A DNA stretch of 64,000 nt, from assembly GCA_030737875.1 (NCBI GenBank), contig CM060923.1, positions 35,394,501 to 35,458,500 on the forward strand. The letters run 5' to 3'. A program made the translations under genes and the position numbers. The stretch comes from Allium sativum. Taxonomy: Eukaryota > Streptophyta > Magnoliopsida > Asparagales > Amaryllidaceae. Positions 33,845-46,006 of this stretch are shown here, one piece after another (the first letter of the stretch is position 1; each line of letters opens with the position of its first letter). The notes below the pieces were generated by a model. That model ran no database searches. It was given only the letters and a program-made list of their open reading frames with translations, and had not been told where the DNA came from.

Positions 33845-36800
33845 TGTAATGACCCGGATTTTTGGCGACTTTGGTTATCGACATAAGCTCGATGTCGATA
33901 ACCAAAACATCGAAAAATCCCGGTAATTAATGAAAGAAATTAGAAGGTGAGAATAGATAAGATAGAGACTTAGAATAGAAGAAGAAGAAGAAGAACACAA
34001 CATCAAAGTAACACGAACCTCACAGCGGAACGAATAACATATAATAGATAACATAACTTTGAAATATAACAGTTATGTATACAATAGCACTTATCAGAGT
34101 ACAACACTTACAACACAGCGGAAATAACTATAGCTATATGATCTTGAAGCCTCCTGCTCCAAACTCTCCAAGTATATCTGTAAAATCCTGACTACTTGAC
34201 TGCCCGTACAAAATTGGACACCCAAGAGTTTAGGGAAAACAAAAAAGTAAACTCCGGGTCAGTCATGGGACTGGTGTGAGTAAAACAGTTTAAACAGGTA
34301 TATGAACAAGTAAACGATATCTCATAAGACCACGCCACAGAACGGAACGGGTTTTTCCCTTATGAGAATCCAAAATATCTTTATATCAAAACCTTTTGAT
34401 ATTACAATAATGTCTATTAACCACAATAAAATAATCATCTAGCAGAAACGCTTTCATCTCACGTTCTACATATATAGTATACAATCAAAAACCGCAAGCA
34501 CGTATTGGGTAATGGATTTCCAACTATGACAAGGTATGGAACCACCTTCCGATCAGTGTACTCTAGGAACGATACACTGGAGTTCAACAAGAACATCTTG
34601 TAACTCAGCCACACATGACCGACCACTCATTTTGCTTGAGTGTATCGAATGTACATCACCAACGGTTGGGATCAGCAACCGTTCCCGTATATATAAATGG
34701 GAAAACATTGATAGATTAAAGAAGCAAATGAATATTCTCTAGATAGGTGATTATACACCCTACTTCGGTGCGACCGACTTAGCCATGCTGCCTGCCCGAT
34801 TTCTGTCATTTACCGGATGTGAGGCTAGAAGCTACGCTTATCTTTTCACATACCACATCTTCATTCACTTAGAATGTCACATCGTCATACCCTCTAAATC
34901 ACAAATTGATTTTCCCAAAAATACCACGGGTATAAAGCTAAGAGAAACGAATTCCTCCGCCACCAACGTAAATACGTTTGAAACGATCAACTTACGTGAT
35001 CTACCAGATATACTCTGTCAGACCTTCGTCCATACAAGTTGTCCTGGGACTGGACAAACCGAAGACACTATTCAGTATATCCATCTTAGGCACTGTTATC
35101 TAAGACTTATACAATAGCCCTTGCACTTTACTCCGTCTCCAATTATCTTTGGCATATATGATTCGCAACGCTTATGCCAATACAGAGTGGTTCTTTGGAT
35201 AATAATCCAACCGGTCTCTCCATATTAACAACGTTAAAATGGTCAAAAACTTCGATAGTCTGTGAGTTAACTATCAAAGAAAAACAAGTGTGCAAACAAC
35301 GATACTATTTCCAGATGGAAATTATATCGATCAATCATCCAACATATATATATATATATCCTCATTTTCTATGTTTAGAAAATATACGTTATTAACACTG
35401 GAAAACATTTCCATGGCTTAATTATGTATCACTATTCTTCCACATCTATCAGACTCTAACTATAAACTTACAATAGAACAACTTCCTAAGTATAAACCCC
35501 GAAGGCCGGAACCAACATCAGATCGATACCCAGAAAACTATTCAACTTATTAATCTCTAGTCAGTTTCTAATTTCTGTTTAACTCCATTTTGATTTACTC
35601 TAATTGAATAACTCTATTTGTTTAACTCCTATTCGGATAACTAATATTGAATTTAACTCCATTCGCTTGACACTAGATCGCAGCGATCACAATGGTTACA
35701 CCTGATTCCCTCAGGAAACATCCGACCGCCATAGGCTATCTACAGCCCTGCGAATTACGCTAGCAGTCGTGCTAAATGGTAACTTATCCTGAATAACTAT
35801 GTTTGACTAACTCTATTCGACTAACCATATTCGATTAACTCGACTTCGAATAACTAAATTCGATTAACTCTTTTATATCTCGTCAAATTTTCTTTTTATA
35901 AATCCTATTTACCTTCCCAAATAAATATTCCTTTATTCTATTTATTTTGTAAATAAATATTTCATTTATACTTCTATTTATTTCCTAAATAAATGTTCTC
36001 CTTTATAAAATCCTATGATTTTATAAACACTTTATTTTCAAAATATTTCCTTTTATAAAATCGATTGATTTTATAAAAATTCCTTTATTCTATTTACATC
36101 CCAGGGTCTTTTATGATATTTAAAATAGCAAACCACAATGATCGATATCATTTAAACACACATAATCGAACAGATTATATATCACATCATATATTACAAT
36201 ATATAAATCACAGTAAAATAAATGTTGAGGAATCTAGTCGGATTCCTCCAACCTGTCTCCCTGCATCCACAGATGTTACACAATATGATTATCATCACTT
36301 TCAGTTTAATATAAATTATTCTGATAGCAGAATCAATATATAAATATTTAACGGTTTATATATATATATACTTACACACACGAATATATATATATATATA
36401 TAATTTTCACTAACTGACTAGCAGTTCAATCAATAAACCAACACACAACAATCAACAGATGATTAACAGTTCTAAAAATACATTATAAAAATATAACTGT
36501 TCAGAGTTGGTGAGTTTTACTCACTTTGGCGCGTTAACCGTTAAATAACGGTTTGCGTTATTTGATTCAGTCTGACAATTTATTTCGCCATAAATTGTAA
36601 CTGTCTCCGATCCACTCCCGGTCAGTCTCATTGCGTTGCTCCCGTCCATACGATCCCAACGCAACTTACGGTTCGCGAATCCGACCTCGTATGAAATAGA
36701 TATCGTGTTACGAAGTTTATACACATTATATAATTAAATAAAACATGGATTTTACTTTCATGGGCCTTAACCTTTTCACATGCCGGCCCATACCCTTTGA

Positions 36801-38328
36801 TTTAAACCCGACCCGTACCAACACTTCTTCCCCAAATCATCAGAAGCGAGCTCCAGTATTTCGCTCCACCTATGACCGACGTTGAACTTCCACCGCCCCT
36901 CTTTTATCACCCCATTTCAAAATCTGAAATCACCATTCAACTCCTCATTTCAATCTCCTCCTCACCCATGCCGAAACAATCCACTCGCACCATCCCCGAC
37001 ATTTCCGTCGTTCATTCCATTTCGGGCCTGACATGAGGACATCGACACATATAGTGTCGTAATTTCACCAAACTCTCAGGGATGCTGCTAAATCGAACCA
37101 CGAACTCAAATCAATACTCGAAACAAGCTAAAACTCTGCGTAATTCATATGATGTCGAACCCTAATCCCACTGACTGATTTCGAGCATGACCAAAACTGC
37201 ATCGCACGTAGTAAAACCAGCATTGAAATGATCGGCAACTGACAAGGGATCCATATACATAACATTTCTAATTTATAGATTTTTTCTCGATTTCCTTTTG
37301 AAATATGAAGATCGAAAAAGAAGCTTTCCTGAAGAAAAGTGTTACGGCGGAAATAAGTGGGTTGACCACAACTGAATTTAGGTTTAGAAATTTGATTTTA
37401 GGGTATTTATAGGCTTGATAAATATTTAGATATTTTCGTAGAGGGAATATTCCCGGTATATTCTTTTTTTTATAAATTCGTTATTTCCTTCTAAAAATCG
37501 CTGTGATCACACACAGTATTCAAAAATCACCAAACTGAACATACTGCTAGAGTTTGACTCACGGTCCCAACAAAACTGGTTTCGTCGAATTCCGACTTCG
37601 TTTGCAAAAGTGGCTATTTTTAAAGCTCTGGATGACCCTTTTAAATATATAAATATAATTAAATTAAATATTTAAAAATAAATATTATCGTATATATTCA
37701 CAACAGAATATCATACAGCTCTAGAATATTCCTCTTTGAATTTCTAGCTTGATATTTCCAATCTGGGTCAACCTGATATTCGATTTATATTGAAATTCCT
37801 TTTTAAAATATAAATAATTCCTTTATAAATTATAAAGGAATTCCACAACGACTTTTCTGAAATTTGATTTGGATGTAAATCAAAATCTACCCGACGAAAT
37901 CCCGATTTTTCTCTTCCACTAGAAAGATATACTCCACCAGCTCCAAACGTTTCTTGTTTCACAGAAATCCGGCTTAAAACGAATCATGTACATTCAGTTG
38001 AAGTTCGAATCGCCAATTTACGAACTGCAGCGCCATTTTAAGCTCGATTTTAATTATATTATAATTATACGTTCAAACTGACGTCGATTGAATATATTCG
38101 TCAATATAATTCAACTCTAAGCTGAATTAAATCTTAGGGATGACCCAGTTCACAGAATATTGTGATTTCCAATATTTTTGATTATTTTTGAATTAAATAT
38201 ATTATTTAATTATTTAATTTAATTAAATATTCACTATAATTTAATTAACGACCATTAAATCCTTTAATTCACCATTTATATAATTAAATAAATTAATTAT
38301 AATACCTCTGCCAATGCGGGTCATTACA
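33845..38328 (-). repeat. B 5' LTR
   Basis: This is the near-identical partner of 27946-32456. Minus-strand landmarks are TATAAATA (37403-37412, about 920 bp into the LTR), a leader of about 850 bp, and a palindromic GTGAGTAAAACTCACC-type donor site near 36510-36526. Being the 5' copy, it would drive transcription. Confidence 0.93.
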
Positions 38329-38333
38329 TCCAG

Positions 38334-38518
38334 TATATGTGCCCCCTATTTCCGAGATCGACCCCAAAACTGGGTTGGTCGTAAGATTTTCCTCCCGATC
38401 AATAACTTCACAACTAGCCTCTCAATCCTCTAGTTCTTCGCCAGAGCCCCTTGTTGATAAGAGGAAGAGGAAAAAAGGTGATCGTTCGGATGTTGATAAG
38501 GAGGAGTCGGGGAAGTAG
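38334..38518 (+). pseudogene. Opposite-strand gene of H, C-terminal piece beyond insertion B
   Basis: In the frame that would follow from exon 3 if B and one TSD copy were absent, this stretch is open for 61 codons to TAG at 38516. It ends in a Ser-rich then basic tail (SSSSPEPLVDKRKRKKGD). The lysine/arginine cluster could be a nuclear localisation signal. The downstream 38540-38720 looks like a 3' UTR, with an AATGAAA-type signal near 38688. Confidence 0.55.
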
Positions 38519-38889
38519 AAAAAGAGCAAGAAGCCTACATAGCCCCCTCAGCATAAGTAGGATGCAGATATCAGTTCATATTTTGTCCTTAGGATTTTTA
38601 GTCTTTCCACTAGCCATGAAATGTAATTGTGAGAATGGCCCTCACTTTTGTTTAGGTTCCTCTTTATCTTGTTGGTTTGTTGTTTATGAATGAAAGTTTA
38701 TTTCTTTTGCATCATCGTGTACCTGCATCGAATAAACTCTTCACACTTAGTCACAAATCATTTGACCATAACCAAGCTGAAATTATATTACAAATCATTC
38801 AAGCAACAGAAAGAATTTAACAATTTCTATGCATGTTGCCCCCTATATTTGAATACGGGGGACTTGGAATTTTTTCGTAGGATTATAGT

Positions 38890-39310
38890 CCTTGAGGCGC
38901 CAAATCTCCGGTGCCTCTATACTTTCCCGATCCATCAGCGGGTTAAAGTTCGAACTCGTATCACGATCTGCTCACCGATCCTTTAACGGGGCAGGAATTC
39001 TGGGGACGCTGAGTCTCCAGCATCCTTGTCAGCGCTTAATCACAGACGCTTTTATACTCTCCTGGCGGTCGCCAAGGTTAGAGTTCGAGCTCGGCTGTTC
39101 AGTCGCCCCCCGATCCTTCAGCGGGGTAAGAGCTCTTTCTCAGCGCTTAATCGTAGACGCTTTTATACTCTCCTGGCGGTCGCCAAGGTTAGAGTTCGAA
39201 CTCGGCTGTTCAGTCGCCCCCCGATCCTTCAACGGGGTAAGAGCTCTTTCTCAGCGCTTAATCGTAGACGCTTTTATACTCTCCTGGCGGTCGCCAAGGT
39301 TAGAGTTCGA
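38890..39310. repeat. 111-bp tandem repeats between the converging genes of H
   Basis: Copies start at 39029, 39140 and 39251, with a partial last copy and a more diverged copy at about 38890-38985. Each holds TCAGCGCTTAATCG, TCCTGGCGGTCGCC and CCCCGATCCTTCA. Since 111 is a multiple of 3, the repeat creates chance open frames with 37-residue repeats, which I do not regard as coding. Confidence 0.85.
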
Positions 39311-39589
39311 TCAAGGCGGTTCTTCTCGTGGTGCATCGCCTTGCCATGTGGACGTTATTTTCGCGTCCTTTACGTTTTCTCTCGGCTCTGGAGAGTTAGA
39401 GCGCAATCAATGGTGTGATTCACTTTATTGCACCTTCCTCGTTCTGGCTGCGGATTACTCTCCATTCTGATGGAAGGCACCTAGAATTACATGTTTCTGT
39501 AATCACTGTATGAATTTTACAACAAACTTTATAAAGATAGAAGAGTAGATAAATAATAGTGCAAATAAAGGTAAACGACATACAATATT

Positions 39590-39650
39590 TTTATAGTGGT
39601 TCGGTCAAATCGTGACCTACGTCCACTTTATAATCCTTTGCTCAAGACAT
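39590..39650 (-). promoter_or_regulatory. LTR-type module repeated downstream of pol
   Basis: On the minus strand the segment reads TATAAAGTGGACGTAGG, a spacer, then CCGAACCACTATAAA. The same module with a different spacer sits in both H LTRs (about 16647-16691 and 46102-46145). It begins about 70 bp past the pol stop codon and faces the same way as the LTR copies. Confidence 0.6.
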
Positions 39651-39717
39651 TGGACTATTCTAGGCAAGTCAAGCCTTTTACATGGTCCTATGAAACGAAA
39701 GGATAAATCTGATGACT

Positions 39718-42700
39718 TTACGTCAGATAAGGCCACAAATGTTGGACATTCCACACTCTGAGGATTTCTTCTCCATCTACGGTTGCTAGCTTGAAGGTTC
39801 CATTATCAAGCCTTCGTAGAACGGAGTATGGTCCTTCCCACTTCGCACCCATATGAGTTAGGGGTGGAAAGACACGCTTCAGAACCAAGTCTCCGGGTTC
39901 AAAGGTTCGGGCTCGAACTCTTTTATTGTAGTATCTAGCGACCTGTTGCTTATGTCTCAAGGCACGCAGGTCTGCTTCATCCCTCTTCTCCTCCATTGTA
40001 TCTAGGGATTCAAGGAGCAACTCGTTATTAGTCATCGGATCGTAGTAAGTAACTCGGTGAGATGGTACTTTTAGCTCAACCGGGACGACCGCCTCTGCTC
40101 CAAAAGCAAGGGAGAAGGGAGTATGGCCTGTCGCCGATTTATACGTTGTCCTGTAAGCCCATAATGCCAAGGGTAATTCATCGACCCACATGGCTTTGGA
40201 CCACTTCAATCTTCTTTTGATAATGGACTTAATCACTTTATTTGCTGCTTCGACCTATCCGTTCGACTGCGGATGTGCCACAGAGGTGTACCGTTTCTCA
40301 ATGTGGTACTTCTGGCAGAAGTCCCTGAACTCGTTGCTATCAAACTGGATTCCATTGTCAGTTATGACGATCTTCGGGATCCCAAACCAGCAAATAATGT
40401 TCCTAACAACAAAATTAATCACTCGCTTGGTTGTGATTGTAGTTAACGGCTCAGCCTCGACCCATTTGGTGAAGTAGTCTACAGCCACAATAACGAACTT
40501 TGCTCCGCCCTTTGCTATAGGGAGGCGTCCGATGATATCAATCCCCCACATAGCGAAAGGCCATGGACTCGCCATTGTCTTTTATAGGCCAGGAGGTGCC
40601 CTGGGAATTTTTGAAAATCTTTGGCATGCATCACAACGTCGTGCGTATTTTGCCGCATCTTTGTTTATGGTAGGCCAGAAGTAACCATACCGCAACACCT
40701 TTTTTGCCAATGTTTGTCCTCCAGTATGGTCACCACACTCACACTCATGTACTTCCTGCAGTACACGCTTGATGTCGTCATGGGCTATACACCGGAGAAG
40801 AGGCATCGAAAATCCTTGTCTGTATAGGATTCCACCTTGCAGAACGTATCGGGAAGCTTTACGGATTATTTTACGCCTCTCGCTCTTCTTGGTCGGAAGC
40901 GTTCCATTTATCAAGAAATTCTTTAGAGGGGTCATCCATGACTCCCTTTCTGGCTCAGTCTCTAGTATCGGATCAATTTCTATCTGACCTATGCTAGGGA
41001 ACTGAAGTACTTCAACTGGGGCTAGCCCAGCTTCTTCAGGATCGTCGGAACTAGCCATCTTCGCTAACTTGTCCGCCTGTTGGTTCTCTGACCGCGGAAT
41101 ATGGGATATACTGTAGTGATCAAAGCCAGTCAGCAACTCCTTCACTTTCTCCAAATATGAAATCAATCTTGGGCTCTTAGCTCGAAATTTTCCAGTAACC
41201 TGATTTACAACCAACTTGGAGTCACAAAATATGTCCAGCTTCGCGATCTCTAATTCCTTTGCGATCCTCAGCTCGGCTATCAGGGCTTCATATTCGGAGT
41301 CGTTGTTAGTGGCGTGAAATTCCAACCGGATAGCATAGGATATCAGTCTTTTCTCAGGAGTTTCAAGCACCACTCCGGCACCGGATCGTTTATCATTCCT
41401 AGTACCATCAATATACAATTTCCATGCATTAGGATCGAGAAGTAACTTTGGTGGGTCAGCCTCTTCGTTTACCATGTCATCCTCCGAGATAGTAAATTCT
41501 GCTATGAAATCTGCCAGCACTTGCCCCCGTACCGATCGTCGGGGCTGAAAATTCAAATCAAATTGACTCAGTTCAATGTTCCACTTGAGCAGCCTTCCAA
41601 AAGCTTCTGGTCTCTGTAGAACTTGCTTGAGCGGATGATCTATGTACACGGTAATAGGATGAGCTTGGAAATAATGTCGAAGCTTCCTAGATGCAATCAA
41701 TAAACTGTACGCCAGCTTTTCGATCCTCGGATAATTGCGTTCAGCTGCCGCCAATTTTTTACTCACGTAGTACACTGGCCTTTGAACCTTGTCTTCTTCT
41801 CTCACTAACACTGAGCTGATCGCGTGGGATGACACTGCTAAGTACACGAATAAATCCTCGTGATCCACCGGCTTAGACAGTATCGGGGGTCTCTCCAGGT
41901 GATTCAGCAGGTTCCGAAATGCTTCAATGCAATCAGGAGTCCACTTAAAATTGCGTTTTTCTCGCTTTATCAATTCAAAGAACGGAATGCATTTGTCTGT
42001 CGCTCTGGAGATGAATCTGCTTAATGCTGCTACTTTCCCCGCAAGGCTCTGCACATCTTTGATTTGTCTAGGCTCTTGAATGTCTCCGATTGCTGCAATC
42101 TGGTCTGGATTAATTTCAATCCTACACGAGCTGACAATGAATTCCAAGAATTTCCCGGATGCAACCCCAAATGAGCATTTCGTTGGGTTGAGTTTCATCC
42201 CATACTTTCGAAAAATACCAAACATCTCTGCCAAGTTTGTAGTGTGATCGGACGATTGTCTGGACTTAACCAACATGTCGTCAACGTACACCTCCATCAT
42301 TTTCCCAATCTGGTTATAGAACATTCTGTTCACTAACCGTTGATATGTGGCGCCTGCGTTCTTCAAACCAAAAGGCATTACCACGTAGCAGTATAATACC
42401 AGATCAGTAATGAAGCTAGTGTGTTCTTGATCTGGAACATGCATAGGAATCTGGTTATATCCTGAATAAGCATCCATGAAAGAGAGAAGCTCATGACCTG
42501 CCGTTGAATCTACCAGCTGATCAATTCTGGGTAACGGAAAGCTATCTTTTGGGCAGGCTTTATTCAAATCCGAAAAATCAATACACGTACGCCACTTCCC
42601 ATTGGCCTTCTTTACCAAAACTGGATTTGAAATCCAATCTGGGTAGGTTGAGTCTCTGATGAATCCGTTACTTCTTAACTTTTCAACTTCTTCTTTCAAG

Positions 42701-43041
42701 GCTGCGAACCTCTCTGGGCCCAGCATTCGCCTTTTTTGTTTTACAGGGGGATGCTTTGGGTTAATGCTCAATGAATGGCTCATGATTGATGGAGATATCC
42801 CACATATGTCCGCGTGGGTCCAAGCAAATACATCCAAGTTATCTTTCAGGAAATCCGTCAGTTCTTTAGCTCGAACTGGATCCAACTGGGATCCAATCTT
42901 CAGGACCTTCTCTGGGTCGCTATCATCGATCGGTACATCCACAGTCGTTTCGTTGGGAGCCGCCATTCCGCCCCCAGTCTCTTCGTCCTCTCTGGGATCT
43001 ATATCCTCGGGCAGTTCTCTGGGCGACTCTCCTATAGTCAT
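39718..43041 (-). pseudogene. pol: H Pol: RT, two RNase H domains, integrase (two in-frame stops)
   Basis: This is a single minus-strand frame with a TAA at about 40579-40584 and a TAG at 40252-40254; both fall inside otherwise conserved integrase sequence. Order: RT with TCIDFSDLNKACPKDSFPLP and YVDD (42277-42288); the usual Ty3 RNase H, degenerate at its first catalytic position (VYLAVSSHAISSVLV); an additional archaeal-type RNase H with YIDGTRND, NDSEYEALIAEL, FCDSKLVVNQ and ADKLAKMAS supplying D-E-D-D; integrase zinc finger (GDHTGG ... CDACQR); and integrase core (WGIDIIG, VITDNG, then VEAANK). The double RNase H is a hallmark of the Tat lineage. With two stops this copy cannot make full Pol. 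Confidence 0.92.
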
Positions 43042-43204
43042 TCTCTTTAATTGCTATGACGTCTCCTCCCTTGTGGGGGAAGAAGCGTCTTTAGTCTCAA
43101 TATCTTTTCCTTTACGGAGTAGCTTTAGCTCTGCGATGTAACATGCTCGCGCAGCAATCTGATCTCCTCTAACTATGCCAACCCCAGCTTCCGTAGGAAA
43201 ATTC

Positions 43205-43651
43205 AATAACAAGCACTAGGGGGCTATACAAGCTCTAAACTTTGCTAGGGCCGGTCGGCCCAAGAAGCCATTATAAGGCGATTCAATATCCAAAACCACG
43301 AAGGGAAGAATTCTCACTCTGGCGTTCTCCTTCCCCAAGTGTTACTGGCAGCTCTACATATCCCACTGGAGCAGTTGAAGCTCCGTTAAATCCACGGATC
43401 CATCCTTCACACGGCTTTAAATCTTTCAATTCAAGGTTCATTAGATCGAACGTCTTTTTGAATAGAATGTTGACTGAACTCCCGTTATCCACTAAAACTT
43501 TATGGACAGTGGCCGGGCCAATAGGAACTGTGATTACAAATGGATCTTCGGTCGGAGCGTGGACTCCAATACTCTCTCGGTTGCGGAAAATGACGTCATC
43601 TGACATCATCTTTTGTTGTTTTACCGGGACATTGTCCTCAGGGTTGCTACA
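43205..43651 (-). pseudogene. H protease region (frameshifted)
   Basis: The minus-strand frame 43609-43283 holds the active-site motif VLVDNGSSVNILF (D-N-G-S at 43478-43489), the form of aspartic protease motif usual in Tat elements. After about 43300 the homologous sequence (YNGFLGRP, VGIVRGDQIAARACY) continues in another frame, so the gene is broken between protease and RT. It would process the Gag-Pol polyprotein. Confidence 0.8.
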
Positions 43652-45870
43652 CTATCCTGCCTCAAGATGATGCTTTGTTGCGTTTACGTATTGGTCCATT
43701 GCCTTGAAACTATGCCCGGCTAGGTGAAGCCCTCCTATTATGGTATTGATAACAAGATCCTTTCCTTTTTGCTGTACAGTTGGCCTGGCAATAGGTTGAT
43801 TCTGGTTTTGGTTCGGGGTCTGAATAGCTTGCCCCCTGTCTCTAGGAGTCACCCGGTACTCATCCAACTTCCCTTCTCGGAGCAACCTCTTCACTACGTC
43901 TCTCAGATGACGGCATTCATTTGTAAAGTGGCCGTGGGTCTGATGGAAGAGACAAAACTTCCCCGTCTCACGTTCTTTCTCCGTCGAATCTCTTGGAGGA
44001 GGCCTTTTATGTTGGAGAACGTTGTACGAGTCGACGAATATATTCTCCAAAGTATCATTTATTGGCGTATAATTTTCGAAAGACCTGGGACGGGTCCTTC
44101 TCTGGGAGTCGCTCCCTCGATATCTCTTCTGATTATTGCCATTACTGTTGTTACCATTGTTTCCTGACTGGCGGCCGCCGCCCTGGTTTCGGTTTCCAAC
44201 ATTGACTTCGACCTTTCCCGAGCTGTCTCCGGTTTGCTTGATGGCCACATTACTTTGGATTTCCTCCTTATTAGCCATTTTCATCTTCCGGTTAGCATAT
44301 ACCTCCTCCTGACGTAAGCGTACGTTTGCTTTCTCGTAGAACAATTCTCTAGTATGAGGTAGCTTGTCGTCCAGGTATCTCCCAAATTCAGTATCTTTAT
44401 CTACCCCATCAATTAGGGCTGCCACAACAATTGGCTCATGGAGATCCTTGACTTCAGTGGCGGCTAGGTTGAAACGATCCAGATACACCCTCAAGCTCTC
44501 GCCTGCTCGTTGTTTGACGAGGAATAGGTCAATCACACTTTTCGACCTTTGTGCATAAATGCGGAACTGTTCCACGAACTTTTCACTCAATTCCCTGAAA
44601 CTGGAAATTGATCTTGCTGGTAAGCGAGTAAACCATAATAACGCTACATCCTCCAGGAATATAGGGAATGCTTTGCACTTTACAGCATCAGAAGCTGCGG
44701 CAGCGGTCATTGACCAAGAATATCTTATTAGATGTTGGATTGGATCAGATCTACCCGCGTAACGGTTCATCTGAGGCATGTTGAAACGCCTCGGGAATGT
44801 TACATCTAGAATGTCGTCAGTAAAAGGGGTGTGACTGCGGTCAATTCCCCAATCTTCATTCCTTTGCCCACGGCTATCCGCCAGGATTTGACGGACCATA
44901 GCTGCAACATTTGCACTGGTCATCGGAGGCTGGGGATCAGCGCTCCTAGCTCGGTGGAATTCTCCGATCCCTCTTTTAGGAACATCCACGAAGTCCGAGG
45001 TTCGGATTGGGCTTCGTTGCCCCTGTTACCATGAGTATTCGTACGGCGAAGAGGCTGAGGTGATCTATTCTCAACAGGATTATCCACAACTCGAGCTCTA
45101 GGAGTTGCGGCATGATTATTCAAGTTGCAGTTTGAGGGTCCTACACCAAGTGTCTCTTCCTCTCGTGATGGCAAGGTTCCAAATCGGAGCTGCTCTATGT
45201 TTTCAGCCCTCTCATACGGTCGCCGCGGAGGCCTTGGCGATTCCTTTGACGAAGAAGAGTACTCTGGGGTGAGTGGGCGAACTGGGAGTGTTCTTTGTCT
45301 TGCGAGATCATCGATCCTTTTATCCATAGCAGTTAAGTTCTGCTGCAGCACAGAGTTTTGCTGCCTTTGAGCAGCTAATTCATCAAACAGCCTATCCCAC
45401 ATTTCGGAGAAGCGAGAGAGATCTCCTTCAGTGACCGGAGCAGAGGGGTCATATTGATCATCAGCATTTTCTCTTATGCGTAGAGAACTTGAGCCAGGTC
45501 GAACAGAGGTACCAGGACGGATAGAGTGAGTCATAACCTCCTTTCCAGGTCGAGTTGTAGTATGGTCATCACTTCGGATCGTAGTGGACCTGTGTCTATG
45601 GCTCGTAGCGCCCCCCTGGGGTCGGATCGTGGTTACATTAGGGGGAGGGTTCGCGGTGTTGTCTCGGGATCGAGTGACGACCCCTTCAGATGCTCGGTTC
45701 GTGTCGCCCTCAGTTCGGATCGTGGCGCCACGTTCGGGTCGGATCGCCCCTATGTCTCCGCAATCCGCGAAGCCTTCCTCAACTTGCTCATGCACACTTT
45801 CTTCAACTGCTTCATTCGCGACTTCAATCACCTGCGAAGTTCGTACTTCCTTAGACTTCTTTCCGGCCAT
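43652..45870 (-). pseudogene. gag: H Gag with C-X2-H-X4-H-X4-C knuckle (one frameshift)
   Basis: Minus strand, two overlapping frames: 45870-44920 and 44989-43652. The start at 45870 (MAGKKSKEV) was chosen as the first ATG of the conserved low-complexity N terminus; the frame is open to 45969. The N terminus contains Arg/Thr/Ile repeats (TTIRPQGGATS, TTIRSDDHTTTRPG) that derive from CGGATCG motifs in the DNA. A coiled-coil stretch (RFSEMWDRLFDELAAQRQQN) and, after the frameshift, a standard Gag core (AFPIFLEDVALLWFTRLP, FVEQFRIYAQRSKS) follow. The knuckle CLFHQTHGHFTNEC at 43913-43954 has His in place of the second Cys, the form usual in Tat elements. Confidence 0.88.
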
Positions 45871-45987
45871 GATATCAGATGCCGCTGGAATTTTCAAAAA
45901 TCTGAACAATGAAGTTTTGGGACTGTTTTCTTCGGACTTGAGTATCCAAACAACGGAGTAACAATCCAATGCGCCGAGAAATCAATT

Positions 45988-46006
45988 CTCAGTGAAAGCA
46001 CCAAAA
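45988..46006 (-). other. H primer-binding site region
   Basis: The minus strand reads TTTTGGTGCTTTCACTGAG directly after the 5' LTR. GGTGCTTTCA next to the LTR is characteristic of Tat-lineage elements. I do not assign the tRNA. Confidence 0.7.

Larger units (their letters stand above)
27946..38328 (-). mobile_element. B: complete non-coding LTR element inserted in H
   Basis: Two nearly identical LTRs (27946-32456, 4511 bp; 33845-38328, 4484 bp; roughly 98-99% identical by eye) flank an interior of only 1388 bp. The TSD TCCAG is perfect (27941-27945 and 38329-38333). PBS and PPT are both present on the minus strand, but no gag or pol motif exists. This is a large-LTR, non-autonomous (LARD-like) element that must borrow proteins from a Tekay-type relative. 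Its LTR shares the hairpin, donor and TATA landmarks of A and C. It split the 3' end of the opposite-strand gene of H. Confidence 0.92.

Noticed and set aside
27946..38328. Two independent tandem solo LTRs
   Set aside because: A single TSD flanks the pair, and a correct PBS and PPT adjoin the inner LTR ends, so it is one element.
39026..39418. Plus-strand frames with 37-residue repeats
   Set aside because: Result of a 111-bp tandem repeat (a multiple of 3) in the gap between convergent genes; two frames are open at once, which argues against coding.
42659..43141. Plus-strand frames across the H gag-pol region (for example 42659-43141, 45526-45961)
   Set aside because: Shadows of the minus-strand pol and gag genes, with no motifs of their own.
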